A stretch of DNA of 55,571 nt from Isosphaera sp. GTDB lineage: Bacteria > Planctomycetota > Planctomycetia > Gemmatales > Gemmataceae. Positions 26,056 to 34,189 of this stretch are shown piece by piece; the first letter of the stretch is position 1; every line of letters starts with the position of its first letter. The notes below the pieces were generated by a model. It saw only the letters and a list, made by a program, of their open reading frames with translations, ran no database searches and was not told where the DNA came from. The position numbers and the translations under genes are program-made. The stretch lies in NCBI GenBank assembly GCA_013822345.1, contig PNKH01000044.1, positions 1 through 55,571 on the forward strand. Direction: 5' to 3'.

Positions 26056-26549
26056 CCGGGGTCCGCCGCCCGGAACGGGACGACGATCTCGGGCCGGGGG
26101 TGCGGGAAGAAGTTCGCCAGCCCGTGCTTCTGCGCGAGCAGGACGTGCCCCGGGCCGACCAGCCGGCGGTGCCCGGGGTTGGCGACCGGGGACGCCGTCT
26201 CGATCCAGTCCCGGGCGTCGTCCGGCGGGACCCCGAGGGCGACCAGGTACAGCCACAGGGCGGTCGGCGACCGGTGCTGCCCGGCGAGGCAGTGGACGTA
26301 GACGTGCGACCCGGGGTCCGCGGCCATCCGGTGGAGGGTGTCGAGCAGCTCGACCGTGGTGTGGGTGGGGATGCGGGCGAAGTCGTCGACCGGGACCCAG
26401 GCCACCTCGCGGAACCCGGCGTCCCGCGGCACCACCCCCGCCGCGTCCGACACGTTCAGGACGTGCGTGACCCCGGCCGCGAGCAGCGCCGGGGCCCGCT
26501 CCAGGGACGCGAACGGCCCGACCGACAGCACCTGCGTGACCCGGTACAT
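26052..26549 (-). CDS. Dual-specificity/tyrosine protein phosphatase
   Basis: A 165-residue protein with the cysteine phosphatase P-loop HCLAGQHRSPT (Cys87, Arg93) and a general-acid region at about residue 55 (VPVDDFARIP). The N-terminus (VLSVGPFASLERAPALLAAG) is typical of small DSPs. It would remove phosphate from Tyr and perhaps Ser/Thr. The gene starts 3 bp after the stop of the PP2C-like gene and overlaps the aminotransferase-like start by 4 bp, so three genes are translationally coupled. Confidence 0.88.
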   Translation of the reverse strand: MYRVTQVLSVGPFASLERAPALLAAGVTHVLNVSDAAGVVPRDAGFREVAWVPVDDFARIPTHTTVELLDTLHRMAADPGSHVYVHCLAGQHRSPTALWLYLVALGVPPDDARDWIETASPVANPGHRRLVGPGHVLLAQKHGLANFFPHPRPEIVVPFRAADPG

Positions 26550-26551
26550 GG

Positions 26552-27160
26552 TCACCCCGCTTCGAGCAGGACCACCGTGAAGTCGTCCGGGAACGCCCCC
26601 GACCCCGGCAGACGGGCCGCCGCCCGAAGGGCCGCCAGCAACTCCTCGCCGCCGAGCCCCTGCGCCAGGTCGCGGACGCGCGGCCACCCGACGTACTTCC
26701 ACACCCCGTCGGTCACCGCCAGCACCCGCCACGGCCGCACCAGTTCGGCCTCGAACGGCACGAACGTCGCCCCGCCGGACCCGACCGGCGGGTTCTTGAA
26801 CTGCAGGGCGGTCAGTTCGGTCACCCTCCCCGACCCGCACACCGCGAGGACGGCACTGTCGCCGCACGACGCCCCGGACACGGCGTCCCCGCGGGCGACG
26901 AACGCGACCAGCGTCGTGAACCCGGCCTCCGGGTCGGCCGCGACCGCGTCGTCGGCGCGACCCTGGATGTTGAGCTTGGATGAAGCGCCGGCCGCGACGA
27001 ACTCGCACGCCAGCTGCGCGGCCCGCGCCCCGCCGGCCCGGCCGCCCTGCCCGTCGGCGAGGCAGACGAGTCGGCCGCCGTCCGGCAACTCGCGGACGGC
27101 GAACGCGTCCTCGTTCGCCGGGCGGCCGCCGGCCTCGCTGAAGGTGTACGCGCGGATCAC
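26552..27160 (-). CDS. PP2C-type Ser/Thr phosphatase, compact
   Basis: A 202-residue protein with PP2C metal-binding motifs in order: PANEDAFAV (about 14-22), LADGQGGRAGG (about 35-45, in place of the usual D-G-M-G-G-H), ASCGDSAVLAV (about 96) and PDDFTVVLLEAG at the C-terminus. It is shorter than typical PP2C domains (about 240), with reduced loops. GTG 27160 is the only sensible start. It probably counteracts Ser/Thr kinases, which are abundant in planctomycetes, although none is encoded here. Confidence 0.83.
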   Translation of the reverse strand: MIRAYTFSEAGGRPANEDAFAVRELPDGGRLVCLADGQGGRAGGARAAQLACEFVAAGASSKLNIQGRADDAVAADPEAGFTTLVAFVARGDAVSGASCGDSAVLAVCGSGRVTELTALQFKNPPVGSGGATFVPFEAELVRPWRVLAVTDGVWKYVGWPRVRDLAQGLGGEELLAALRAAARLPGSGAFPDDFTVVLLEAG

Positions 27161-27180
27161 CCCGCCATTGTACCGCGGGG

Positions 27181-28497
27181 TCAGGCGGCCCGCGACACGG
27201 CCGCGGCGGGGAGGAGGGCGTCGATCACGTCCAGGGTGCGGGCGGTCGCCCCCTGCTGCCGGCGGACCAGGTCCCGCGCCGCGGTCCCCATGCGTTCTCG
27301 CAGTTCGGCGTCCGCGACCAGCCGGGCCAGCTCCGCCTCCAAAGCGGCCGCGTCCTTCACCGTCACCGCCCCGCCGACCTCCACCAGCCGCCGCGCCGCG
27401 TCCCGGAAGTTCCACACGTGCGGGCCGAACGCGCACGGCACCCCGTACCCCGCCGGCTCGATCATGCTCTGCCCGCCGCGCACCCCGTCGAGGGTCCCGC
27501 CGACGAACCCGAGGTCGGCCAGGCCCCACGCCGCCCCGAGCTCCCCGACCGTGTCGAGGAGCACCACGGCTGGTGTCTCGGCCAAGGGTGCACCGATCCG
27601 CGACCGCCGGACGAACGGCAGCCCCGATCGCTCGACGAGCCGGGCGACCTCCTCGAACCGGTCCGGGTGGCGCGGCACCAGGACCAGCCGGAGGTGCGGG
27701 AACCGGGCCCGGAGCCGGGCGAACGCGGCGAGGACGACCGACTCCTCCGGGGCGTGGGTGCTCCCCGCGAGCCAGACGCACGCGCTCCGCTCCGCGTCGC
27801 GGCTAAACGACAGGAGTTCCGCAAGCGCCCGCGCCTTCGGGGTGTCGCGGTCACCGGACGCGCCGTCGTACTTCACCGACCCGGTGACCACCACCTTCGC
27901 CGCCGGCACCCCGAGCGCCCGGAGTCGGTCGGCGTACTCCGCCTCCTGCGCCGCGAACCGGGCGACGTGGCGGAACAGCAGCCGCCTGGCGACCCCGCCG
28001 GCCCGCCGCAGCCGGGCGAAGCTCCGCGGGCTCACCCGGGCGTTCACCACCACCACCGGCACCTTCCGCCGACCCGCCGCCGCCAGGAAGTTCGGCCACA
28101 GCTCGCTCTCGGCCAGCACCACCAGCGACGGGTTCACGGCGTCGAGGGCGGCGGCGACGGCCCACGAGAAGTCGAACGGGAACGGGACGACGGGCAGGTC
28201 CGGGAACCGCCGCCGGGCCTCCGCCAGGCCGGTGTCGGTGGTGGACGAGACGACGACCGCGAACCCCGGGCGGCGGCGGCGGAACGCCGGCACCAGGGTG
28301 CCCAGGAGGTTCACCTCGCCGACGCTGACGGCGTGGAACCACGCGACCGGCCGGCCGCCGGGGTCCGGCACCGCGACCCGGCCGAGCAGCTTCGCGGCGA
28401 GGCCGCGGCGGTACCGCCCGGTGGCGGCCGCCCGCCACAGGAGCCACGGCGACAGGAGGAGCAGGGCGAGCAGGTAGACGAGGTCGACGAGCGGCAT
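27181..28497 (-). CDS. waaA: 3-deoxy-D-manno-octulosonic acid transferase
   Basis: A 438-residue Kdo transferase that attaches Kdo to lipid A precursors at the inner membrane. N-terminal membrane segment VYLLALLLLSPWLLWRAA, the conserved WFHAVSVGEV (Glu is the catalytic base), VVVSSTTDTGLAEARRRFPD, LAESELWPNFLAAAGRRKVP and VNARVSPRSFARLRR. The C-terminal half has CVWLAGSTHAPEESVVLAAF and ELGAAWGLADLGFVGGTL. Presence supports an LPS-containing outer membrane in this planctomycete. The stop of waaA is 20 bp upstream of the PP2C GTG. Confidence 0.94.
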   Translation of the reverse strand: MPLVDLVYLLALLLLSPWLLWRAAATGRYRRGLAAKLLGRVAVPDPGGRPVAWFHAVSVGEVNLLGTLVPAFRRRRPGFAVVVSSTTDTGLAEARRRFPDLPVVPFPFDFSWAVAAALDAVNPSLVVLAESELWPNFLAAAGRRKVPVVVVNARVSPRSFARLRRAGGVARRLLFRHVARFAAQEAEYADRLRALGVPAAKVVVTGSVKYDGASGDRDTPKARALAELLSFSRDAERSACVWLAGSTHAPEESVVLAAFARLRARFPHLRLVLVPRHPDRFEEVARLVERSGLPFVRRSRIGAPLAETPAVVLLDTVGELGAAWGLADLGFVGGTLDGVRGGQSMIEPAGYGVPCAFGPHVWNFRDAARRLVEVGGAVTVKDAAALEAELARLVADAELRERMGTAARDLVRRQQGATARTLDVIDALLPAAAVSRAA

Positions 28498-28580
28498 GGG
28501 GTCCGGTCCCGGGGCGGTGGGCGGGGCAGCATACCCCCGCGGCCGCGCCGCCGCAACGGGACCGGGTCGCGTGTCGGTTC

Positions 28581-28638
28581 GGGAGGGCGAGGCTCCCGCC
28601 GAGTCTGCGCCCCGGCTCGGCGGGAGCCTCGCCCTCCC
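28581..28638. repeat. Long inverted repeat, family C
   Basis: Perfect 23-bp arms (28581-28603 and 28616-28638) with a 12-nt loop. It lies between waaA and the zinc-ribbon gene, both on the minus strand, 15 bp after the latter's stop. Related to 45369-45447. Confidence 0.95.
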
Positions 28639-28653
28639 ACACCGGGTCGTCCG

Positions 28654-29754
28654 TCAGTCGCCGGTCAGGGTGAGCGAGTCGAAGAACCGGGCGACGAGGT
28701 CTGCGTCCGGGTTCGGCCCCTCGACGGCGAGGTAGAACACCCGGGCCTCGCCGTCCTTCCGCACCACCACGAACAGCCGGGCCACCCGGGTCCGCCGGCC
28801 CGGGAAGTCGATCCGCACCTCCTGCCCGGGGGGCACGCCCGCGTGGGTCACGGCCCGGGTGTCCGCGAGCGTCCCGCCGGCCTGCCCGGCCAGGTCCTTC
28901 GCGGCCCGGTCGAACCACCCGTCGGTCCCCGGGGCCGGGTCGCCGTCCTGCCACTTCGCCCCCCCCCGCCGCACCGTCCCCGACCCGACGGTGTAGTGGG
29001 TGTGGCCGAACAGCCCGAGCCCGCGGCGGCCGGTCCGGTAGCAGGCGAGGTCGAGCGGCGGGGGCTCGGCCAGCGGGAGCGGGTACGTCGGCACCTTCAC
29101 CGCGTACCGGCCGTCCTCCGGCTTGAAGTCCACCCACCCCGGGTCGGCCCCGAGGAACTTCCGGGCCCGGTCGACCCCGTCCTTGGTCAGGACGTACAGC
29201 CCGACCCCGGCGGCGTACGACAGCCCGACCAGGGCGAGCACCCCGCGGACCCGCGTCCCGGGCCTCCAGTCGACGGTGTAGATCACCGCCAGGCACAGGG
29301 CGGACGTGGCCATCGCCAGGGCCAGCGGGGTGGCGGCCGACACCACCGGCTCCCGCCCGAGCACCGCCGGGGCGATCAGCCACAGGGTCGGGATGCCGAA
29401 CGGGAGCAGCGCCAGCCCGACCAGCACCGACGCCGGCACCCCGCCCGGCGCGTCCCGGTGCGGGTCGTGGTCCTCCGCCGGGGCGGGCGGGGGCGGGGCC
29501 GGACTCTTCAGGCCCGGGTCTGAGTCGTCCGGTTCCGGCGGCGGGGCGGGAGGCCGGCGGCGCCGGCGGGGCGGGCGCCGCCGTTCCGGCTCGGGTTCCG
29601 GCTCCGGCTCCGGTCGCGGCGGGGGCGGCTCGGGCTCCGCCCGGGCGACGAACGGGTGCCCGCACCGCGGGCACCCGACGGTCAGCCCGACCGCCGCCGG
29701 GTCGACCCGCGCCGCCCCCTGACACTCCGGGCACCGGACCACGACCATCTGCAT
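28654..29754 (-). CDS. Zinc-ribbon membrane protein with PsbP-like C-terminal domain suspected
   Basis: A 366-residue protein. Residues 7-31 form a zinc ribbon with two C-x2-C pairs (VRCPECQG and VGCPRCGHPF). A Pro/Glu/Arg-rich linker follows, then about three membrane helices (about 120-205: VLVGLALLPFGIPTLWLIAP; LALAMATSALCLAVIYTVDW; VRGVLALVGLSYAAGVGLYV). The C-terminal domain runs from GRYAVKVPTYPLPLAEPPPL to DLVARFFDSLTLTGD, the same kind of ending as the protein at 32366-33991. ATG 29754 is chosen because translation further up would pass through a palindrome. Function unknown. Confidence 0.78.
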   Translation of the reverse strand: MQMVVVRCPECQGAARVDPAAVGLTVGCPRCGHPFVARAEPEPPPPRPEPEPEPEPERRRPPRRRRRPPAPPPEPDDSDPGLKSPAPPPPAPAEDHDPHRDAPGGVPASVLVGLALLPFGIPTLWLIAPAVLGREPVVSAATPLALAMATSALCLAVIYTVDWRPGTRVRGVLALVGLSYAAGVGLYVLTKDGVDRARKFLGADPGWVDFKPEDGRYAVKVPTYPLPLAEPPPLDLACYRTGRRGLGLFGHTHYTVGSGTVRRGGAKWQDGDPAPGTDGWFDRAAKDLAGQAGGTLADTRAVTHAGVPPGQEVRIDFPGRRTRVARLFVVVRKDGEARVFYLAVEGPNPDADLVARFFDSLTLTGD

Positions 29755-29782
29755 GCGCCCGCCCCGTGGATCGACTGCCCCC

Positions 29783-29898
29783 GTAGGGTGGGCCGAGTCT
29801 TCGAGCCCCACCACTCCCACTCGCCGGGCGGTGGGACTCGAAGACTCGGCCCACCCTACAGCGGGAGTGGTGGGGCCCGAAGACTCGGCCCACCCTAC
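29783..29898. repeat. Three-armed inverted repeat, family E
   Basis: The left arm 29783-29818 pairs with 29863-29898 over 36 bp with one mismatch. A second right arm at 29837-29859 pairs perfectly with the first 23 bp of the same left arm. Two mutually exclusive hairpins are therefore possible. It lies between the M28 peptidase and zinc-ribbon genes. The outer 14 bp match the ends of 53908-54008. Confidence 0.93.
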
Positions 29899-29913
29899 AA
29901 GCGCCCCGGCCGC

Positions 29914-30978
29914 TCACTTGATCTTCTGCAGCCACACCGTGACCACCGTGCTCACCTCGGCCATCTGCGCCCCGGACACCTTGTCCGGCGTGTCCGACAG
30001 CTTGTGCCAGTGCGGGTAGTCGAAGTCGATGATGTCGACCGCCGGGATGCCGACCCGGTTCAGGGCCAGGTGGTCGTCCTGCACGTCGTCCGACCGCTTG
30101 AACCCCTTCTCGGCCACGAACGACTTCGCCCCGACCGCCTTCGCCGTCCCCCAGATCTGCTCGACCAGCGGGCGGGCGAACTGCCACGAGTACCCCTCGA
30201 TCGCCAGCCGGGCGCCGGCCGCCGCGCACAGGTCGAACAGCACCCCGGCCTCGTACCGGTACTTCCGCGCCCCCTTCGCCTTGGCGTACTCGTCGGCGAA
30301 GTGGTCGGACCCGAGGAAGTACCGGTCCCGGCCGGTCCCGGTCGGGCTGCTGTTGTGCGTGTCGAACACGAACTCCTCGCCGTCGAACAGGACGAAGTCC
30401 ACCCCGAACTCGGTCTTCAGGTCCTTCATGTGGTGGCCGAGCTCCATCAGCAGGGCGACCCCGCTGGCCCCGTCGTTGGCGCTGACGAACGGCCGGGTCC
30501 AGCTCCGCGGGTCCTTCTCCTCGTCGGCCAGCGGGCGGGTGTCGTAGTGCGAGCACAGCAGGATGCGGCGCTCCTTGGCCGGGTGCCAGGTGACGACCAG
30601 GTTGGTCATCGGGACCGGGTCCTTCCGGCTCCACTGCTTCGCCTTGAACTCCTGCCGGGTGACCGTCGCCCCGAGGTCCTTGAAGTGCTTCTCGATCAGC
30701 TCCTGCTGCTTCCGCATCCCGTCGGTGTCGCTGACCCGCGGGCCGATGTCGCACAACTGCTTCAGGTACCTCATCGCCCGGTCGGCGTCGAACTTCACCC
30801 CGGCCGGCTCGGCCTTGCCGGCCCCGGTCGCGAACTCGGTCATCCGCGGCTCGTCGGCCGCGGCGGCGGCGGGCGGCGGGCCGACCGGGGCCGGGGCCGG
30901 CGACGCCGACCAGCACGCCGCCCCGGCGGTCGCCGACAGCAGGACCGCACCCACCAGCCAGGCCGAAACGCGCGACAT
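29914..30978 (-). CDS. Exported M28-family metallopeptidase / glutaminyl cyclase-like
   Basis: A 354-residue protein with a signal or lipoprotein-like N-terminus (AWLVGAVLLSATAGAACWSA; Cys22 could be lipidated). The M28 zinc ligands are visible: H144 in LLCSHYDTRP, D169 in SANDGASGVALLMEL, E201/E202 in LFDGEEF, then a late Asp and the His in YPHWHKLSDTPDKV. The order and W-x-R-P-F spacing fit glutaminyl-peptide cyclotransferase-like M28 proteins as well as aminopeptidases. It acts in the periplasm or at the surface. Confidence 0.87.
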   Translation of the reverse strand: MSRVSAWLVGAVLLSATAGAACWSASPAPAPVGPPPAAAAADEPRMTEFATGAGKAEPAGVKFDADRAMRYLKQLCDIGPRVSDTDGMRKQQELIEKHFKDLGATVTRQEFKAKQWSRKDPVPMTNLVVTWHPAKERRILLCSHYDTRPLADEEKDPRSWTRPFVSANDGASGVALLMELGHHMKDLKTEFGVDFVLFDGEEFVFDTHNSSPTGTGRDRYFLGSDHFADEYAKAKGARKYRYEAGVLFDLCAAAGARLAIEGYSWQFARPLVEQIWGTAKAVGAKSFVAEKGFKRSDDVQDDHLALNRVGIPAVDIIDFDYPHWHKLSDTPDKVSGAQMAEVSTVVTVWLQKIK

Positions 30979-31584
30979 GGGGAAACCCCGTCTTGAGGAC
31001 CCGGGGTTGAAACCCCGGGCTATTCCCGGTGACCCCTTCGGGGTCAGAATGCCTCGGACCCCGAAGGGGTCACCGACAATAGCCCGGGGTTTCAACCCCG
31101 GGCGCCGGGCGACCGTGCCCCGCCCCGCTTGCACATCTTACCGACCGCCCCGGCGGGCCGCGACCCGGGCGGGGGATTCATCGGCGGATTGTAAATCTTC
31201 CCCTTCCCGGTCGCCCCGCCGGCCGGCATACACCCGCCCACGAACCACACCACCCGGCCGCGGACGACCCGTTGGGGAACGGGTCGCGCCCGCCGCTCCG
31301 GACCCGCCGCCCCGCCCGGTTCTGCCGGTCCGGGCGCGGCCGCCGCGCCCGCCGGTCGGGCGCGGCCCGGGGCGCCGCCGGGGGGTCGGGTTCCGTGCCG
31401 TTTTCATCACCGGCCGCGGGTCCGCGGCCGATAGTGGGTCGAAGGGCGCCGGCGTCTTCCCGCCCGGCGCCGCGGGGGAAGGGCGGGTCGGTCGCGTCGC
31501 CCAGGACGCCCGGGGGAACCTCTGCCGTCTGGCGGGGGCGGGCCGGGCGGCGCGGCGGCCCGCCGGGATCAGGGAGGATGGACC
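30979..31584. other. Divergent intergenic region
   Basis: A 606-bp gap between the M28 gene (minus) and the sigma factor gene (plus). It contains the family F nested palindrome at 31000-31102 and a small 8-bp hairpin near 31264. A comparatively A/T-rich patch around 31178-31200 is the best candidate promoter zone. The remaining 380 bp before the sigma gene is very GC-rich with no convincing coding frame. Confidence 0.5.
31000..31102. repeat. Nested long inverted repeat, family F
   Basis: 44-bp arms (31000-31043 and 31059-31102) with two mismatches and a 15-nt loop. Each arm itself contains a smaller hairpin (cccggggtt...ccccggg). It lies 21 bp upstream of the M28 start codon. A second member is at 37552-37665. 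Confidence 0.93.
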
Positions 31585-32358
31585 GTGACCGATCTCGAGA
31601 CGGACGTCAGCGCGGCCTGGCAGGAGTACCGCGACCGGCCGACGGTCGACCTGCGGAACCGGCTGGTCGAGCGGTACCTGCCGCTGGTCAAGTACAACGC
31701 CGAGCGGATCTGGGCGCGGCTCCCGGACGGGGTCGAGCTGGACGACCTGATCTCGGCCGGGGTGTTCGGGCTGATGGACGCGGTGGACGCCTTCGACCTG
31801 ACCCGCGGGGTGAAGTTCGAGACGTACTGCGTCCCGCGGATCCGCGGGGCGATGCTGGACGAGTTGCGGACGATGGACTGGGTGCCGCGGCTGGTGCGGA
31901 GCAAGGCGACGAAGACGGAGGCGGCGCGGAAGGCGCTGGAGGCGGCGCTCGGCCGCCCGCCGACGCGGGAGGAGCTGGCGGAGAAGCTCGGCATCCCGCT
32001 GGACCAGATCGAGCAACACCTCGGGGAGGCGACGGCGGTCAACCTGGTGAGCCTGAACAAGAAGTGGTACGAGACGGACAGCTACAAGGACGTCCGGGAG
32101 ATCGACATCCTGGAGGACAAGAAGGCGGAGGACCCGACCGGGCGGCTGCAGAACCGGGACCTGATGAAGCTGGTGACGCGGGGGCTTAACCGGAACGAGC
32201 GGCTGATCGTCATCCTCTACTACTACGAGGAGATGACGATGAAGGAGATCGGGGCGACGCTGAACCTGAGCGAGAGCCGGGTGAGCCAGATGCACTCGAG
32301 CATCGTCGCCCGGCTCCAGGCCCACCTCGCCAAGCGGAAGGGCGAGTTCAACAACTGA
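31585..32358 (+). CDS. FliA/WhiG-type sigma-70 family factor
   Basis: A 257-residue sigma factor of the group 3 type. Region 2: LVERYLPLVKYNAERIWARL, DLISAGVFGLMDAVDAFDLT and VKFETYCVPRIRGAMLDELR. Region 3: AALGRPPTREELAEKLGIPL. Region 4: RLIVILYYYEEMTMKEIGAT then LSESRVSQMHSSIVARLQAH. This arrangement matches FliA/WhiG. GTG 31585 with AGGGAGG 8 bp upstream fixes the start. No flagellar gene or anti-sigma factor is adjacent, so its regulon is unknown. Confidence 0.93.
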   Translation: MTDLETDVSAAWQEYRDRPTVDLRNRLVERYLPLVKYNAERIWARLPDGVELDDLISAGVFGLMDAVDAFDLTRGVKFETYCVPRIRGAMLDELRTMDWVPRLVRSKATKTEAARKALEAALGRPPTREELAEKLGIPLDQIEQHLGEATAVNLVSLNKKWYETDSYKDVREIDILEDKKAEDPTGRLQNRDLMKLVTRGLNRNERLIVILYYYEEMTMKEIGATLNLSESRVSQMHSSIVARLQAHLAKRKGEFNN

Positions 32359-32365
32359 CCGCCGG

Positions 32366-33991
32366 TCACGGGTCGCCCCGGCCGCTCAGAGCGGCCACCT
32401 CCCCGTCCGACAGCGGGCGGGCGACCATCACGAGGTCGTCGACGGCGGCGACGACCTCGTCCCGGTCTTGCCCCAGCGGTTCCCCGTCCCGGCGGCGCTC
32501 CCCGTCGGGCCTCAGGGTCAGGGCCGCCCAGATGTCGACCCCCGCCCACGGCTTCACCGCGCCCTGCCCGGAGCCGACCCGCACCCCGTCGAGGTACAGC
32601 CGGGCCTCGGGCTCGGCCCCCTGCCGGTCGTTCACCAGGGCGAGGTGGTGCCACCCCCCGTCCGCCGGCCACGGGTGGGTCAGCACGGTCGCCGCCCGGC
32701 CCTTCGCCGCCCGGCCCCCCGCCACCCGGGCGGTCACCACCCCCCGGGCGACGGTCAACTCGGCCAGGACGTCCGGCGGGGCCTCGGCGGCGCGGAACAC
32801 CTCGACCCCGGCGGACCGGGTCCGCACCCACCCGGCGAGCGTGTACCCCGGGGCGGTGGTGAACACCTTCCGCGCCCGCTCCCCGTTCCGGTGGGCGTAG
32901 CCCACGCCGACCGGGTTGTGGGCCGGCAGGAGGTACGCCGCCCGGTCCCGGACGCCCGGCCCGAGGACCGCCCCCACGAACTTCTCCCGGAACTCGTCCG
33001 CGACGACGACCCCTGGGGAGAGCTCCGTGTCGAACGGGTAGACCAGCACGTCGGCCGACTTCCCGGCGACCGCCCGCGGGTCGGGCGGCCGCCGGCCGGC
33101 GAACGGGGCGGCCAGGAAGGCCGCGTTGCCGGCCGCCACCGTTTCGGCGCGGGCCCGCTCCGCCGCCGCCCGCGCCTTCGCGTCCTCCTCCGCCTGTTTC
33201 CTCTCCCGGGCTGCCTCCCCGATGAGCTCCGTCAGGGCGAGCAACTTCGGGTCGGTGATCGTGAACGAGTCGAGGAACCGGCGAGCGTCCGCCCCGCGCG
33301 GGTTGGCGCGCCCACCGCCGACGACGAGGACGTACGCCCGGGTGTGGGCCACCACCACCCGGAACACCCGCTCGTCGCCGTTGTCCGCGGTGGCGTACAT
33401 GTCCCGGGCCGGGAACCCGCCGACCGTGAGCGGCGGCCCCTTCTCCCCGCGCGCTGCGTGCCGGGCGACGAGCCCCCGGTACGCCTCCTCCAGCACCTGG
33501 TCGTCGGTCTGCCGCCGCCGGTCCGGGATCTCCCCCCACAGGACGTGGTAGTCCGCGCCCCGGAACGTCGTCCCCTCGACCGCCCACCCCGGGAGCTGGG
33601 CACCGGCCTGTTCCGCCAGGTCCGCCCGCGGGGCGGCCGGCAGCTCGACCCGGAACCCGCCGCCGGCCGACTCGTGGGGCTGCCACGCGGCGGCCGGCGG
33701 GCGGGTCAGGAGGACCGCCCCGACGACCACCGCCACCAGCACCCCGACCCCGACCACCGCCCCGACCGCCGCCCGACCGCCCAACCCGGCCGGCTCCCGC
33801 CGCCGCGGGCGGGGGGGGCGGCCGGTGGCCCGCGACCACGGCGCCTCGTCGTCCGCCGCCGGCGGCGGGTCGTCGTCCGGGACCGGGACCCGGTCGCCGC
33901 ACCACGGGCAGCGGACGGTCCCGTCGGCGTCCGGGGCGCGGGCGACGCGGACCACCCCGCGGCACGTCGGGCAGAGGAACGAACTCGCCAT
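32366..33991 (-). CDS. Zinc-ribbon membrane protein with LamG-like C-terminal domain
   Basis: A 541-residue protein. Residues 7-31 form a zinc ribbon (LCPTCRG and VRCPWCGD). A Pro/Arg-rich linker leads to one membrane helix (about 75-96, GAVVGVGVLVAVVVGAVLL). Residues about 105-245 are a domain like that of the protein at 28654 (GGFRVELPAAPRADLAEQAG to ARRFLDSFTITDPKL). A charged coiled segment (about 255-285, ARERKQAEEDAKARAAAERA) follows. The C-terminus (about 380-541) looks like a concanavalin/LamG fold (TLAGWVRTRSAGVEVF; GGWHHLALVNDRQGAEPEAR; LYLDGVRVGSG). Role unknown. Confidence 0.8.
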   Translation of the reverse strand: MASSFLCPTCRGVVRVARAPDADGTVRCPWCGDRVPVPDDDPPPAADDEAPWSRATGRPPRPRRREPAGLGGRAAVGAVVGVGVLVAVVVGAVLLTRPPAAAWQPHESAGGGFRVELPAAPRADLAEQAGAQLPGWAVEGTTFRGADYHVLWGEIPDRRRQTDDQVLEEAYRGLVARHAARGEKGPPLTVGGFPARDMYATADNGDERVFRVVVAHTRAYVLVVGGGRANPRGADARRFLDSFTITDPKLLALTELIGEAARERKQAEEDAKARAAAERARAETVAAGNAAFLAAPFAGRRPPDPRAVAGKSADVLVYPFDTELSPGVVVADEFREKFVGAVLGPGVRDRAAYLLPAHNPVGVGYAHRNGERARKVFTTAPGYTLAGWVRTRSAGVEVFRAAEAPPDVLAELTVARGVVTARVAGGRAAKGRAATVLTHPWPADGGWHHLALVNDRQGAEPEARLYLDGVRVGSGQGAVKPWAGVDIWAALTLRPDGERRRDGEPLGQDRDEVVAAVDDLVMVARPLSDGEVAALSGRGDP

Positions 33992-34076
33992 CGCGCGCCT
34001 CCGGGACGGGGACGAACGCGGGCCGGAACGGCCGCGGAAGTGCCCACTCTACCGCACCGCCGGCGGCCCCGCCCGT

Positions 34077-34108
34077 GAAAAAGAAGCGGGGGGCCGAAGC
34101 CCCCCGCT
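34077..34108 (-). terminator. Intrinsic terminator downstream of secDF
   Basis: On the minus strand, a 10-bp stem closed by a TTCG tetraloop (34085-34108) is followed directly by a T-rich tract (34077-34084). This is the only textbook Rho-independent terminator I see in the window. It lies about 80 bp after the secDF stop and would end the secDF/yajC/tgt transcript. Confidence 0.88.
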
Positions 34109-34123
34109 GGTCGCGCCGAAGGT

Positions 34124-34176
34124 CGGTGGGGCAGGCATTCCTGCCTGCCTGGCAGGCAGGAATGCCTGCCCCACCG
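34124..34176. repeat. 53-bp near-perfect palindrome
   Basis: 26-bp arms around a single central base (34150). It lies between the secDF stop and its intrinsic terminator. The sequence (built on GGCAGGCATTCCTGCCTGCC) is unrelated to the other families in the window. The absence of a loop makes cruciform or slipped-strand instability likely. Confidence 0.95.
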
Positions 34177-34189
34177 GGACCCAAAACGC

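Noticed and set aside
31264-31285. Hairpin gacccgtt-gggg-aacgggtc as a terminator or riboswitch part
   Set aside because: Only 8 bp of stem, no T-run, and no conserved riboswitch core could be recognised nearby.
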